A stretch of 10,750 bases of DNA. Source: Oligoflexus sp. (lineage in GTDB: Bacteria > Bdellovibrionota_B > Oligoflexia > Oligoflexales > Oligoflexaceae). Position 1 is the first letter of the stretch. Each line of letters starts with the position of its first letter. A program made the position numbers and the translations under genes. The notes beneath the pieces were generated by a model. The model was not told the DNA's origin. It saw only the letters and a program-made list of their open reading frames with translations, and ran no database searches. Positions 1-6,817 of this stretch are shown piece by piece. The stretch is from assembly GCA_030151925.1 (NCBI GenBank), contig JASLCY010000308.1, positions 1 through 10,750 on the forward strand. The letters are read 5' to 3'.

Positions 1-1
1 A

Positions 2-1057
2 TTTTCGGCGCTGGTCGCGGAGTTCTCGCCGCTTTTTGCCAAAAGCTCAAGCGAGCTCATCTACACCGAGCCCTTCGACCTCGCCGCCGGCGGCACGACC
101 CTCACGCGCGCGAGCCAGGAGGGGATAGTCTTCGCCAACCCCGCGCTCCTTCCGCTCGGAGCCGCCACCATACGTTGGGTCGGGCTCGAGACCGGGCTCA
201 TGCTCGACCGCGACCTCGCGCAGGAGGGCACCGCGAGCGTGAAGAAGGCGGCCGGGACCGGCAGCTCGGACTTCGTGGAGAAGCTGTTCGATAAATCCCT
301 GCACTTCGGCCAGACCACGAGCCTCAGCCTCCTCAACAAGAACTTCGCCTTCACGGCCTTCGACCGCCTCGAGGTGGACGTCGCGGGCAGCCGCTATGAT
401 AACGGCGGGCTGCCGACGATCAACTTCGGGGGCGAGGCCTACGCGGGCGCGATGGCGACGGCCGCGGCCCAGCCTCTGCGCTGGCTGTCGCTCGGCGTGA
501 CGGCGAAGTACCTCTACATGGGCGAACCGAACCTGCAGATCCCGGTGACCGATCCCGACCGCATCAAGAGGCTCACCGAGAATGAAAGCGAGCTGAAGGA
601 CGAGCTCAAGTACGGCCGCGGCATGGGCGGCGATATCGGTTCGCTCTTCCTCTGGCAGAACACTCATGTGGACCTGAGCCTCGGGCTCAAGGTCGAGGAC
701 GTGGGCGGCACGCGGTTCACCAACGGCGAGAAGACCCTGCCGCAGACCACCAACGCGGGCCTCGGCCTCGCCTTCCACGGCACGACCAACGTCCTCCACC
801 TCAGCCTCGACTACCGCGATATGGGGAACGCTTACCACGAGAAGACCTTTAAGAAGATCTACCTCGGCGCGCGCCTGATGCTCATGCAGATGATCGGCCT
901 CGGCGCGGGGCTCTACCAGGGGATACCGACGGTCGGCGTGCGGCTCGACGCGTTCTTCATCAAGTTCGGGATCACCGCTTACGGCCGCGAGCTCGGGACT
1001 TATCCGGGCGACAAACAAAGGAACCTGGTGACGGTCTACACCAGCATCGGCTTTTGA
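2..1057 (+). CDS. Outer-membrane beta-barrel-like protein, 5' truncated
   Basis: The frame is open from base 2 to the TGA at 1055-1057 (351 codons), so the gene begins before the window and the internal ATG at 200 is not its start. Near the visible N-terminus (about residues 23-53) a segment reads EPFDLAAGGTTLTRASQEG followed by VFANPALLPLG. This resembles the small-residue-rich N-terminal region of PorV/TraF/FadL-like barrels, where a Gly-rich stretch precedes an 'xNPA' motif. The rest alternates polar and hydrophobic residues, and the C-terminus is strand-like and ends in Phe (TVYTSIGF), as outer-membrane barrels often do. I infer an outer-membrane protein of unknown substrate. The lipoprotein gene starts 8-11 bases downstream, so the two probably form one operon. 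I am fairly sure of the barrel class and not of the family. Confidence 0.75.
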   Translation, partial: FSALVAEFSPLFAKSSSELIYTEPFDLAAGGTTLTRASQEGIVFANPALLPLGAATIRWVGLETGLMLDRDLAQEGTASVKKAAGTGSSDFVEKLFDKSLHFGQTTSLSLLNKNFAFTAFDRLEVDVAGSRYDNGGLPTINFGGEAYAGAMATAAAQPLRWLSLGVTAKYLYMGEPNLQIPVTDPDRIKRLTENESELKDELKYGRGMGGDIGSLFLWQNTHVDLSLGLKVEDVGGTRFTNGEKTLPQTTNAGLGLAFHGTTNVLHLSLDYRDMGNAYHEKTFKKIYLGARLMLMQMIGLGAGLYQGIPTVGVRLDAFFIKFGITAYGRELGTYPGDKQRNLVTVYTSIGF

Positions 1058-1068
1058 AAGGCACCATG

Positions 1069-1779
1069 ATGCGTTACCTGCTCATCCTCGTCCTATGGCT
1101 CCAGGCCTGCAGCACCAAAAGCAGGGCCACGCCCTACGCCGACCTCACGGCGACGGAGAAGGCGCGGATCGCCTTGAACGAGCAGGACTTCGGGAAGGCT
1201 ATCGAGCTCTATAAAAACATCGTGGCCGATAATCCCGCGGACTACGAAAGCCGGCGTTTCCTCGCGGCGGCTTACGCGGGCCTCGGCGGCTTCGATATCG
1301 TGAAGGCGGTGGAGGGCACCTTGGAATCCTCGAGCGACGGCGGCTCGACCTCCTTGCTCGATACGCTCGGCGAGTTCGTCCCCAAGGAGCCGACCGACGA
1401 GCAGATCGCGGCGCTCGCGAACGCGCGCGATACGATGCTCAGCCTGCCGGAGGAATACCGCAGCACGGAGCATCCCGAGATCGAGACGTCCTCGAGCGCG
1501 GCGCAGCAGCTGCAATTCTATACGGCGGCTTATTCGATCATCTACATCAACAAGTTCGCCCAGGTCACCGCCGCCGGCAGCCTCGATCCCGATAAGCTCG
1601 AATCGATGTCGGAGGCCGACGTCGACAACATCGTGGACAACTTTGAATCATTGGCTGCGGCTTCAGGAGGCGGCGTAGTGGCCGAAGGTGCGGCGGCTAT
1701 TATCCAACAGCTCGACGCTGCGCCAGGAGGAACCCGAAAAGAGAAGCTCATGGCTTACCTCGAGGCGCAAAAGCACTGA
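1069..1779 (+). CDS. TPR-containing lipoprotein
   Basis: From the ATG at 1069 the protein has 236 residues. It begins with a short hydrophobic signal and a lipobox ending LQAC, so Cys14 would be lipidated after cleavage by signal peptidase II. An ATG at 1066 and a TTG at 1054 are in frame. I prefer 1069 because the AAAGG at 1057-1061 is then 7 bases away. Residues about 29-78 (EKARIALNEQDFGKAIELYKNI, then an Ala-rich helix after NPADYESRR) fit one or two TPR helical hairpins. The remainder is Ser/Ala/Glu-rich and predicted helical, with no motif I recognise. The gene follows the barrel gene by about 11 bases, so it may serve that protein as a periplasm-facing accessory or scaffold. That role is inferred from position and the TPR only. 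Confidence 0.8.
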   Translation: MRYLLILVLWLQACSTKSRATPYADLTATEKARIALNEQDFGKAIELYKNIVADNPADYESRRFLAAAYAGLGGFDIVKAVEGTLESSSDGGSTSLLDTLGEFVPKEPTDEQIAALANARDTMLSLPEEYRSTEHPEIETSSSAAQQLQFYTAAYSIIYINKFAQVTAAGSLDPDKLESMSEADVDNIVDNFESLAAASGGGVVAEGAAAIIQQLDAAPGGTRKEKLMAYLEAQKH

Positions 1780-1783
1780 GCGG

Positions 1784-1807
1784 CCCTCGCATTTCATGAG
1801 AGGGTTT
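1784..1807 (+). terminator. Possible weak intrinsic terminator after the TPR lipoprotein gene
   Basis: Five bases after the stop codon, CCCTC (1784-1788) pairs with GAGGG (1800-1804). Inside a single G-A mismatch, CAT pairs with ATG around a 3-base loop. Only TTTCT follows, so the U-tract is short. Its place right after the gene supports a terminator; the weak tail lowers confidence. Confidence 0.4.
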
Positions 1808-1826
1808 CTAATCTCGGCTTTTATCT

Positions 1827-1866
1827 CGCCCATCGATTGCGTAGAATCGGTGGTCTTCACCGGGCG
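1827..1866 (+). promoter_or_regulatory. Nested inverted repeats in the leader of the MFS gene
   Basis: Three short inverted repeats sit directly upstream of the ribosome binding site. CGATT-6-AATCG covers 1834-1849, CGGTG-5-CACCG covers 1848-1862, and CGCCC (1827-1831) can pair with GGGCG (1862-1866) around both. TAGAAT at 1842-1847 is a fair -10 box without a good -35. The arrangement could be an operator or a leader structure, and each arm is only 5 bases, so chance is possible. Confidence 0.3.
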
Positions 1867-1874
1867 AGGAAATC

Positions 1875-3176
1875 ATGGCCAAGACGAAAACGCAGGATCC
1901 TATCGAAAGTCTCCGCAAACGCACCTTGGGCTCCGTTTTCCTCACGATTTTCCTCGACCTCGTCGGCTTCGGGATGCTGATTCCCATCCTGCCCCTGATC
2001 GCCCGCGACTTCGGGGCGACGGATGCGCAGGCCACCGCGCTCGCGAGTGTTTATTCCATCGGCACCCTGCTCGCGGTCGGCATGCTCGGCCGCTGGTCGG
2101 ACCTCTTCGGCCGCAAGAAGATCCTGGTCGGCACGATCGCGATCTCCCTGGTCGCTCAGCTCCTCACGGGTTTCGCGCCGAGCTATTCGCTGCTCGTCGT
2201 CGCGCGTTTCATCGCCGGCCTCGCCTCCGGCAACATCTCCGTCGCGCAAGCGGCCATATCCGATATTACGAGCGCGAAACAACGAGGCAAGAGCATGGCG
2301 CTCATCGGCATCGCCTTCGGCCTCGGCTTCGCCCTGGGCCCGGCGATCGGCGCGTTCGTGAGCATGTTCTCGCAGGGCCATTCGCTGCTGGCGATGTCGA
2401 TCGTGGCGGCTGTCCTCAACCTCATCAACCTGCTCTTCGTCGTGAGCCGTCTGCCGGAAACGCATGTGCGGTTCGCGAAGGGGGAAGTGCTGGAGCTCGT
2501 GCGGAAGGTGCGCGGCGAACTGCAATCCTCGCACATCGGCGCCTGGTGGAGCGACGCGAAGCGCCTGCTCAGCGATCGCGGGTTCACGGTCGTCCTGCTT
2601 CTGCAGTTCTTGCAGGTATTCGGTTTCGTCGGCGTGGAGTCGGTGCTGGCCCTGTCGCTGAGCGACGCCTATCACCTCGTGACCAGCCATGAGCAATCGA
2701 TCGCTTTCATGTATATCGGCATCATGCTGCTCTTCATCAACGGCGGCGTCACGCGGCCTCTGATCGGCCGCATCGGTGAAACGCGCATCCTCAATCTCGG
2801 CCAGCTCCTGCTGGGCGTCGCGATGCTGCTCCTACCCGCTTTCGCCCCGAGCAAACCGATGCTCTGGACCTCGCTCACGCTGGTCGCCGCCGGGTCCGCT
2901 TTCGCCAACCCCGCGCTGTCGAGCCTGAGCAGCCGCCTGGCGCCCGACGGGCTGCAAGGCTTCGCGCTGGGCTTCTCCCAGACGCTCGCCTCTCTCGCCC
3001 GCATCGTCGGCCCGGTGACCTTCGGCCTGCTGTATGAAAAGCTCGAAGGCCCGCGCTCGCTTTATCTCACGGCCGGCATCATGCTGGTGGGATGGATCGT
3101 CGCCGTGGTGGGATTGGTCGGCGTCAAGGCGCGGCTGGCTGAGCAGCTGCGCAACGCCCAGGCCGACGAGGCTTAA
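1875..3176 (+). CDS. MFS efflux transporter, DHA1 (TetA-like) family
   Basis: The 433-residue protein has the length and roughly 12-helix hydrophobic pattern of proton-driven drug/H+ antiporters of the inner membrane. The first helix carries DLVGFGMLIPILP (residues 28-40), typical of TetA-like members. Motif A, GMLGRWSDLFGRKK (69-82), lies in the helix 2-3 loop. Arg111 in the next segment fits motif B. GFALGPAIGAF (about 151-161) is the antiporter signature, motif C. GAGGA at 1866-1870 is a ribosome binding site 4 bases before the ATG. The substrate cannot be told from sequence, and no drug-specific regulator lies beside it. It ends tail-to-tail with the convergent zinc-ribbon gene: TTAA at 3173-3176 supplies a TAA stop to each strand. 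Family confidence is high; tetracycline resistance should not be assumed. Confidence 0.9.
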   Translation: MAKTKTQDPIESLRKRTLGSVFLTIFLDLVGFGMLIPILPLIARDFGATDAQATALASVYSIGTLLAVGMLGRWSDLFGRKKILVGTIAISLVAQLLTGFAPSYSLLVVARFIAGLASGNISVAQAAISDITSAKQRGKSMALIGIAFGLGFALGPAIGAFVSMFSQGHSLLAMSIVAAVLNLINLLFVVSRLPETHVRFAKGEVLELVRKVRGELQSSHIGAWWSDAKRLLSDRGFTVVLLLQFLQVFGFVGVESVLALSLSDAYHLVTSHEQSIAFMYIGIMLLFINGGVTRPLIGRIGETRILNLGQLLLGVAMLLLPAFAPSKPMLWTSLTLVAAGSAFANPALSSLSSRLAPDGLQGFALGFSQTLASLARIVGPVTFGLLYEKLEGPRSLYLTAGIMLVGWIVAVVGLVGVKARLAEQLRNAQADEA

Positions 3177-3448
3177 ACGGTTTTCGGTTTTGCGTGATGA
3201 TCGCAGTATTTCGAGCAGACGTGCACGGGGTCGCTGACCGACCGATCTGTAACAGGTTTTGTTACAGGTGCCTCACGCGGCGCGGGACTTTTCCCGGCGA
3301 CCCATCCGGCGACGCGGCTCAATTTCTTTTCCAAGGCGCAGCTCGAATGGGAGCATCCGGGGCCGGCCGCGGGCTGGGGGTCGGACATCTTCGCTTGGAC
3401 GGTGAATTCTTTTTGGCAATCCGTGCAACGATATTCGTAGGTTGGCAA
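3173..3448 (-). CDS. FmdB-family small zinc-ribbon protein
   Basis: The 91-residue protein begins MPTYEYRCTDC, the near-invariant opening of FmdB-type regulatory zinc-ribbon proteins. Cys8 and Cys11 form the first metal knuckle and Cys32 and Cys37 (CSHSSC) the second. The start codon is TTG at 3448, chosen because it gives exactly the family N-terminus and because GAGG (3455-3458 on this strand) lies 6 bases upstream. Members often occur as small cytoplasmic proteins of unclear role; regulation has been suggested for some. Unusually, the Pro/Ala-rich linker leads to a second Cys/His cluster, HVCSKYCDHH (residues 76-85), which could bind another metal. The gene converges on the MFS gene, sharing the TTAA stop overlap, and diverges from the CNNM operon. 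Confidence 0.85.
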   Translation of the reverse strand: MPTYEYRCTDCQKEFTVQAKMSDPQPAAGPGCSHSSCALEKKLSRVAGWVAGKSPAPREAPVTKPVTDRSVSDPVHVCSKYCDHHAKPKTV

Positions 3449-3477
3449 GGCGAACCTCGATAACTTAGGTTTTCCTT

Positions 3478-3483
3478 ATTTTA
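3478..3483 (-). promoter_or_regulatory. Candidate extended -10 promoter for the zinc-ribbon gene
   Basis: On the minus strand the bases read TGCTAAAAT, an extended -10 (TGn plus TAAAAT, one mismatch to TATAAT). There is no convincing -35, which is typical of extended -10 promoters. Transcription would start about 23 bases before the TTG start codon. Confidence 0.4.
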
Positions 3484-3518
3484 GCACAGGTGTCCGCGCG
3501 GGAGAGACCGCAGCCGAA

Positions 3519-3532
3519 TTGTCCCCGGACAA
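3519..3532. repeat. Inverted repeat between the zinc-ribbon and CNNM genes
   Basis: TTGTCC and GGACAA are perfect inverted 6-base arms separated by CC. The repeat lies between the two divergent promoter candidates, upstream of both, where an operator would be expected. The 182-base gap around it contains no gene that I can see. Confidence 0.4.
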
Positions 3533-3555
3533 ACTCATGAAAAATCCTAAGATTA

Positions 3556-3585
3556 TTGATATTAAACTTCATTCGAGCATATGAT
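3556..3585 (+). promoter_or_regulatory. Sigma-70-type promoter for the CNNM operon
   Basis: TTGATA (3556-3561, 5 of 6 to the -35 consensus) and TATGAT (3580-3585, 5 of 6 to the -10) are 18 bases apart. Transcription would start near 3592, giving a leader of about 39 bases before the ATG at 3631. The TTG at 3556 is in frame with the coding sequence but is better read as this -35 element than as a start codon. Confidence 0.55.
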
Positions 3586-3630
3586 GGGACACTGGAACTT
3601 CGCTGGCGTCACGCTGTTGGATATCACTGT

Positions 3631-4947
3631 ATGCTGCTCCTTGTTTTTGCGATCCTGATCCTCCTCATCGCTTTCAATGCGCTCTACGTGGGTGCGGAGT
3701 TCGCGGCGGTCAGCGTTCGTAAATCGGCCATCAAGCAGCTCGCCGTCGAGGGCAATTCCTTCGCCAAAGCCATCCTGCCCATACTCGAAGACGGCATCAA
3801 ACTCGATCGTTACGTTGCGACGTGCCAGATAGGTATTACGATTTCCAGCCTGATCCTCGGTGCTTTTGCTGAGTATTCGTTGGCGACGCGGCTCGCGCCT
3901 CTCTTTGAAAGCACGTTCGCGATCTCGCACGAAACAGCGCTGTCGGCCGCCGTCGTGATCCTGCTCGTGCTACTCGCCGTCCTGCAGATGGTCCTGGCCG
4001 AGTTGGTGCCGAAGACGCTCGCTCTGCAGAATCCTACGCGGACATTACTCCTTACGTACGTTCCCATCCGCTGGTCGACGTTTCTCTTCCGCGGGCTCAT
4101 CGTGCTGTTCAACGGCTGCGCGACCTTCGTCCTGAAGATCCTCGGTTTCCAGACTTCGTCCCATAGGCACATCCACACCTCCGACGAACTCGCGATCCTG
4201 CTCGAGCAGGTTCATGAGGAAGGCGTCCTCGAGCCCGACGAACACGCCCGCCTGCAGAGAGCCCTGAGCCTCGATGCCTGGTCGGCCGCGGAGCTCATGG
4301 TCCCGCGGCGTTCGGTGGAAACGATCGATCGCAGCGCCCCGATCGCGGAGATCGTGAGCACGGTGGCGAGCAGCCCTTATACGCGCCTGCCGGTTTATGA
4401 AGGCGCGAGCGACAACGTGGTGATGATACTGCACACCAAGGACGTGGTGGCGGAGATCGCGGCCCACGGCGAACTCAAGTCGATCGAACCCATGCTCCGC
4501 CCGCTCACCGCCGTTCCGGAAGTGATGAAGGCCGACAAGCTCTTGAACCTCATGCGCCGCCGCCGGGTGCAGATGGTGTCGATCATCGATGAATACGGGA
4601 CCTTCGTCGGCATCGTTACGGTCGAGGATATCCTGAGCGAAGTGTTCGGCGCGATAGGCGACGAATTCAAGGCGGGTGAGATCGTACCGGAAGTGCTCGA
4701 CGACGGCCGGGTCCGGCTCTCGGGCATGATGCGGCCCGACGAAGCGCAGCATTGGATCGGAACGCTTTGGAAGGGGGATTCCAACACGATCGCCGGCCTC
4801 GTGACGGAAGCACTGAAGACGCTGCCGAAACGCGGCGATAAAGCGATCATCCAAGGTGTCGAAGTCGAAGTGGAAGACGTCGAGGAACGCGTGGTCCGGA
4901 CCGTGATCGCGCGTCCCGTGGCCATCGCCGAGAAAAGCGAGTCATAG
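3631..4947 (+). CDS. CNNM/CorC-type membrane protein (DUF21-CBS-CorC_HlyC), first of pair
   Basis: The protein has 438 residues from the ATG at 3631. Its N-terminus then matches the usual family start, a hydrophobic helix running into NALYVGAEFAAVSVRKS. The in-frame TTG at 3556 would add 25 non-conserved residues. The DUF21/CNNM transmembrane domain covers about residues 1-175 and includes ELVPK (E124, P127, K128), the family's conserved E-x-x-P-K. A pair of CBS domains follows (about 205-335), with MVPRR (223-227), a SPYTRLPVYEG segment and IDEYG (D320). A CorC/HlyC C-terminal domain covers about 350-430. Members are inner-membrane proteins linked to Mg2+/Co2+ export or resistance and often annotated as hemolysins. 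CBS pairs commonly bind adenine nucleotides or Mg-ATP. The next gene, a paralogue, begins one base after the stop. Confidence 0.9.
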   Translation: MLLLVFAILILLIAFNALYVGAEFAAVSVRKSAIKQLAVEGNSFAKAILPILEDGIKLDRYVATCQIGITISSLILGAFAEYSLATRLAPLFESTFAISHETALSAAVVILLVLLAVLQMVLAELVPKTLALQNPTRTLLLTYVPIRWSTFLFRGLIVLFNGCATFVLKILGFQTSSHRHIHTSDELAILLEQVHEEGVLEPDEHARLQRALSLDAWSAAELMVPRRSVETIDRSAPIAEIVSTVASSPYTRLPVYEGASDNVVMILHTKDVVAEIAAHGELKSIEPMLRPLTAVPEVMKADKLLNLMRRRRVQMVSIIDEYGTFVGIVTVEDILSEVFGAIGDEFKAGEIVPEVLDDGRVRLSGMMRPDEAQHWIGTLWKGDSNTIAGLVTEALKTLPKRGDKAIIQGVEVEVEDVEERVVRTVIARPVAIAEKSES

Positions 4948-4948
4948 G

Positions 4949-6292
4949 ATGGTTGCTTTGGTACCAACCCTCATCATTATAGCCCTCGTCATGGTCAACG
5001 GCCTGTTCGTCGCCGCGGAATTCGCGTTGATCGGCACGCCGCGCACTCAGATCGATCAGGCCGCGAACCAGGGGCATCCAGTCGCCAAGGTCATGCAGGG
5101 CATCCTCAAGAGCCCGGGCAAACGGGTCGAATATATCGCGACCACACAGCTCGGCATCACGCTCGCGAGCCTCGGGCTCGGTATGTACGGCGAAAGAAAA
5201 CTCGCGGAGTGGTTCTTCGCGACGTTTCAGAATTGGATCAGCGAAGGCACCGCTCACACGATCGCCAGCTTCGTCGCCTTGGGCGCCTTGACCTTCATGC
5301 ATATCGTCTTCGGCGAGATGGTGCCGAAGAGCATGGCCCTGCAGAAATCGCAGCAGACGGCTCTGCTCGTCACGCCTATCGTCGTGATCATTCAGAAATG
5401 CGTGCATCCCTTCATCGTGCTGCTCAATAATCTCGGGACCCGTTTTCTCGGGATCTTCGGCATCAATTCCGCTTCCCAGTCGCACGAGATATCGCATACC
5501 GCCGAAGAGCTGGAATTCGTGTTCAAAGAGAGCCAGGAGGGCGGTCAGCTTCGTAAGAAAACCCGCGAAGTCCTGCAGGATCTGCTCTATTTCGGGCACC
5601 TGACGGCGGGCGAGGTGATGGTGCCGCGCATCAAGATCGTCGGCATTCCCATCAAAGCGACCAACGCGGAGGTCAAGACCCTCGTCGCGAAGGCCAAACA
5701 CACGCGTTATCCGCTCTACGACGGCAGCTTCGATAATATCGTCGGCATCGTGCACTCCAAGGACCTGCTCAGGGCGCAGCTCGCGGGCGAACGCGGGCGC
5801 ATCACCGACCTGATCCGTCCCGTTCCCTATGTTCCCGAGGCCTCTACGCTCGAGCAGGTGCTGAAGGTCATGCGGAAGCACAACGCGCACATGGTCGTCG
5901 TCATCGATGAGTTCGGTGGGACGGCGGGCATCCTCGCGATCGAGGACCTGTTCGAAGAGGTCGTGGGCGAGATCGGCGAAGGCGGCGGCGAATCGCCCGA
6001 TATCGTGAAGGAGCGCGACGGCACTTTCTCGGTCACGGGGCTCGTTCGCCTCGAGGATCTCGGCGTTCGCCTGCGCAAGGACCTCGAGCACGAAGACGTC
6101 GATACCGTCGGCGGCCTCGTCATGACCTTGCTCGGCCGCATGCCGAAGGTCGGGGATGTCGTGGAGTATCAGGGTTTCCGTTTCGAAGTCACGGAGATCG
6201 ATGGGCACGGAGTGGGGATGTGCCGCGTGTCCCCTCAGGAGACGCCCGCAGCCGCCGAGAACGAAGCATCCGAAGAGAAGAACTCAAAATAA
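4949..6292 (+). CDS. CNNM/CorC-type membrane protein (DUF21-CBS-CorC_HlyC), second of pair
   Basis: The 447-residue protein has the same order of domains and nearly the same residue positions as its upstream neighbour: VNGLFVAAEFALIGTPR in the first helix, GEMVPK (E123, P126, K127), MVPR from M224 and IDEFGGTAG with D320. This copy is closer to the family consensus (FGGTAGILAIEDLFEEVVGEI). The C-terminal CorC/HlyC domain is followed by an Ala/Glu-rich tail. The expected role is divalent cation (Mg2+/Co2+) homeostasis in the inner membrane, possibly as a homo- or heterodimer with the neighbour; the heterodimer is inference. The ATG follows the previous TAG by one base with no strong ribosome binding site, so translation is probably coupled. 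The 3' end overlaps the convergent lipoprotein gene by 9 bases. Confidence 0.9.
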   Translation: MVALVPTLIIIALVMVNGLFVAAEFALIGTPRTQIDQAANQGHPVAKVMQGILKSPGKRVEYIATTQLGITLASLGLGMYGERKLAEWFFATFQNWISEGTAHTIASFVALGALTFMHIVFGEMVPKSMALQKSQQTALLVTPIVVIIQKCVHPFIVLLNNLGTRFLGIFGINSASQSHEISHTAEELEFVFKESQEGGQLRKKTREVLQDLLYFGHLTAGEVMVPRIKIVGIPIKATNAEVKTLVAKAKHTRYPLYDGSFDNIVGIVHSKDLLRAQLAGERGRITDLIRPVPYVPEASTLEQVLKVMRKHNAHMVVVIDEFGGTAGILAIEDLFEEVVGEIGEGGGESPDIVKERDGTFSVTGLVRLEDLGVRLRKDLEHEDVDTVGGLVMTLLGRMPKVGDVVEYQGFRFEVTEIDGHGVGMCRVSPQETPAAAENEASEEKNSK

Positions 6293-6796
6293 CGCCAGAA
6301 TCTTATCATAAACCGCTTTGAACTGGGTGTAGGGGACGGTCGGCGCGTTGCTCGCGTCGGAGGAACAGGTGCAGTCGCCTTCATCCGAGAAGTAGTAGGA
6401 CATCGGGCTGGTCGCGGGAAGCTCAACCCATACCGAGTTGCGCCCTTTCTGGCAAACGCTGCTCGAGCATGATCCGAAGGACTGCGTTTTTATCTTCTGC
6501 AGCAGCGTATTGATCTCGCCGGCTTGAGCGGCGGTCATCGTCACCGTCTTATCCAGCGCGTAGTTGTTCGAATCCATGCCGACCGCATAATGCTTCACGG
6601 TTTTTTTGCTGAGGTCGAGATCGTAACGCGAACCCGAGATCCCGATGCTGCTGCCCGCCTTGAATTGCAGAAGCCCGAATTTCGTGAAGTCGACGATCTT
6701 GATCGAGTTCTTGTTCGAGGCTTTGTTGCTGCCGCAGCCGAGCACCAGACCGAGGACCAGGACGGAAGCTGAGAGTCTTAGAACTGCCTTACGCAC
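6284..6796 (-). CDS. Predicted lipoprotein of unknown function with four cysteines
   Basis: The 170-residue product starts at a GTG. GAGGAG (6806-6811 on this strand) lies 9 bases upstream. A signal peptide ends in the lipobox VLGC, giving Cys21 as the likely lipidated residue. After a Ser/Asn-rich linker the mature part looks mixed alpha/beta. It contains four further cysteines, C110 and C115 (CSSSVC) and C142 and C144 (CTC), which could form disulfides in the periplasm. The tail (TQFKAVYDKILALF) is a probable amphipathic helix. I do not recognise a family. It is the second gene of an operon, 21 bases after the DUF1566-like gene, and its end overlaps the convergent CNNM gene by 9 bases. Confidence 0.8.
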   Translation of the reverse strand: MRKAVLRLSASVLVLGLVLGCGSNKASNKNSIKIVDFTKFGLLQFKAGSSIGISGSRYDLDLSKKTVKHYAVGMDSNNYALDKTVTMTAAQAGEINTLLQKIKTQSFGSCSSSVCQKGRNSVWVELPATSPMSYYFSDEGDCTCSSDASNAPTVPYTQFKAVYDKILALF

Positions 6797-6817
6797 GTGG
6801 ACCCGCTCCTCACGCTG

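Noticed and set aside
47..1018. Long open frame on the minus strand opposite the barrel gene
   Set aside because: Its translation is rich in Arg, Glu, Ala and His with no fold-like pattern, as expected of an antisense shadow in GC-rich DNA. The plus-strand frame is coherent.
1688..2692. Plus-strand open frame overlapping the MFS gene in another frame
   Set aside because: It covers the end of the TPR gene and the MFS gene, has Arg/His-rich composition and no ribosome binding site or motif.
3556..3630. TTG start for the first CNNM protein, 25 codons upstream
   Set aside because: The TTG falls in a good -35 box, and the added residues do not resemble the family. The ATG at 3631 gives the expected N-terminus.
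4847..6208. 453-codon minus-strand open frame opposite the second CNNM gene
   Set aside because: The plus strand encodes a clear full-length family member. The antisense product is Asp/His/Arg-rich low-quality sequence without recognisable motifs. The similar frame at 4045-4854 is rejected for the same reason.
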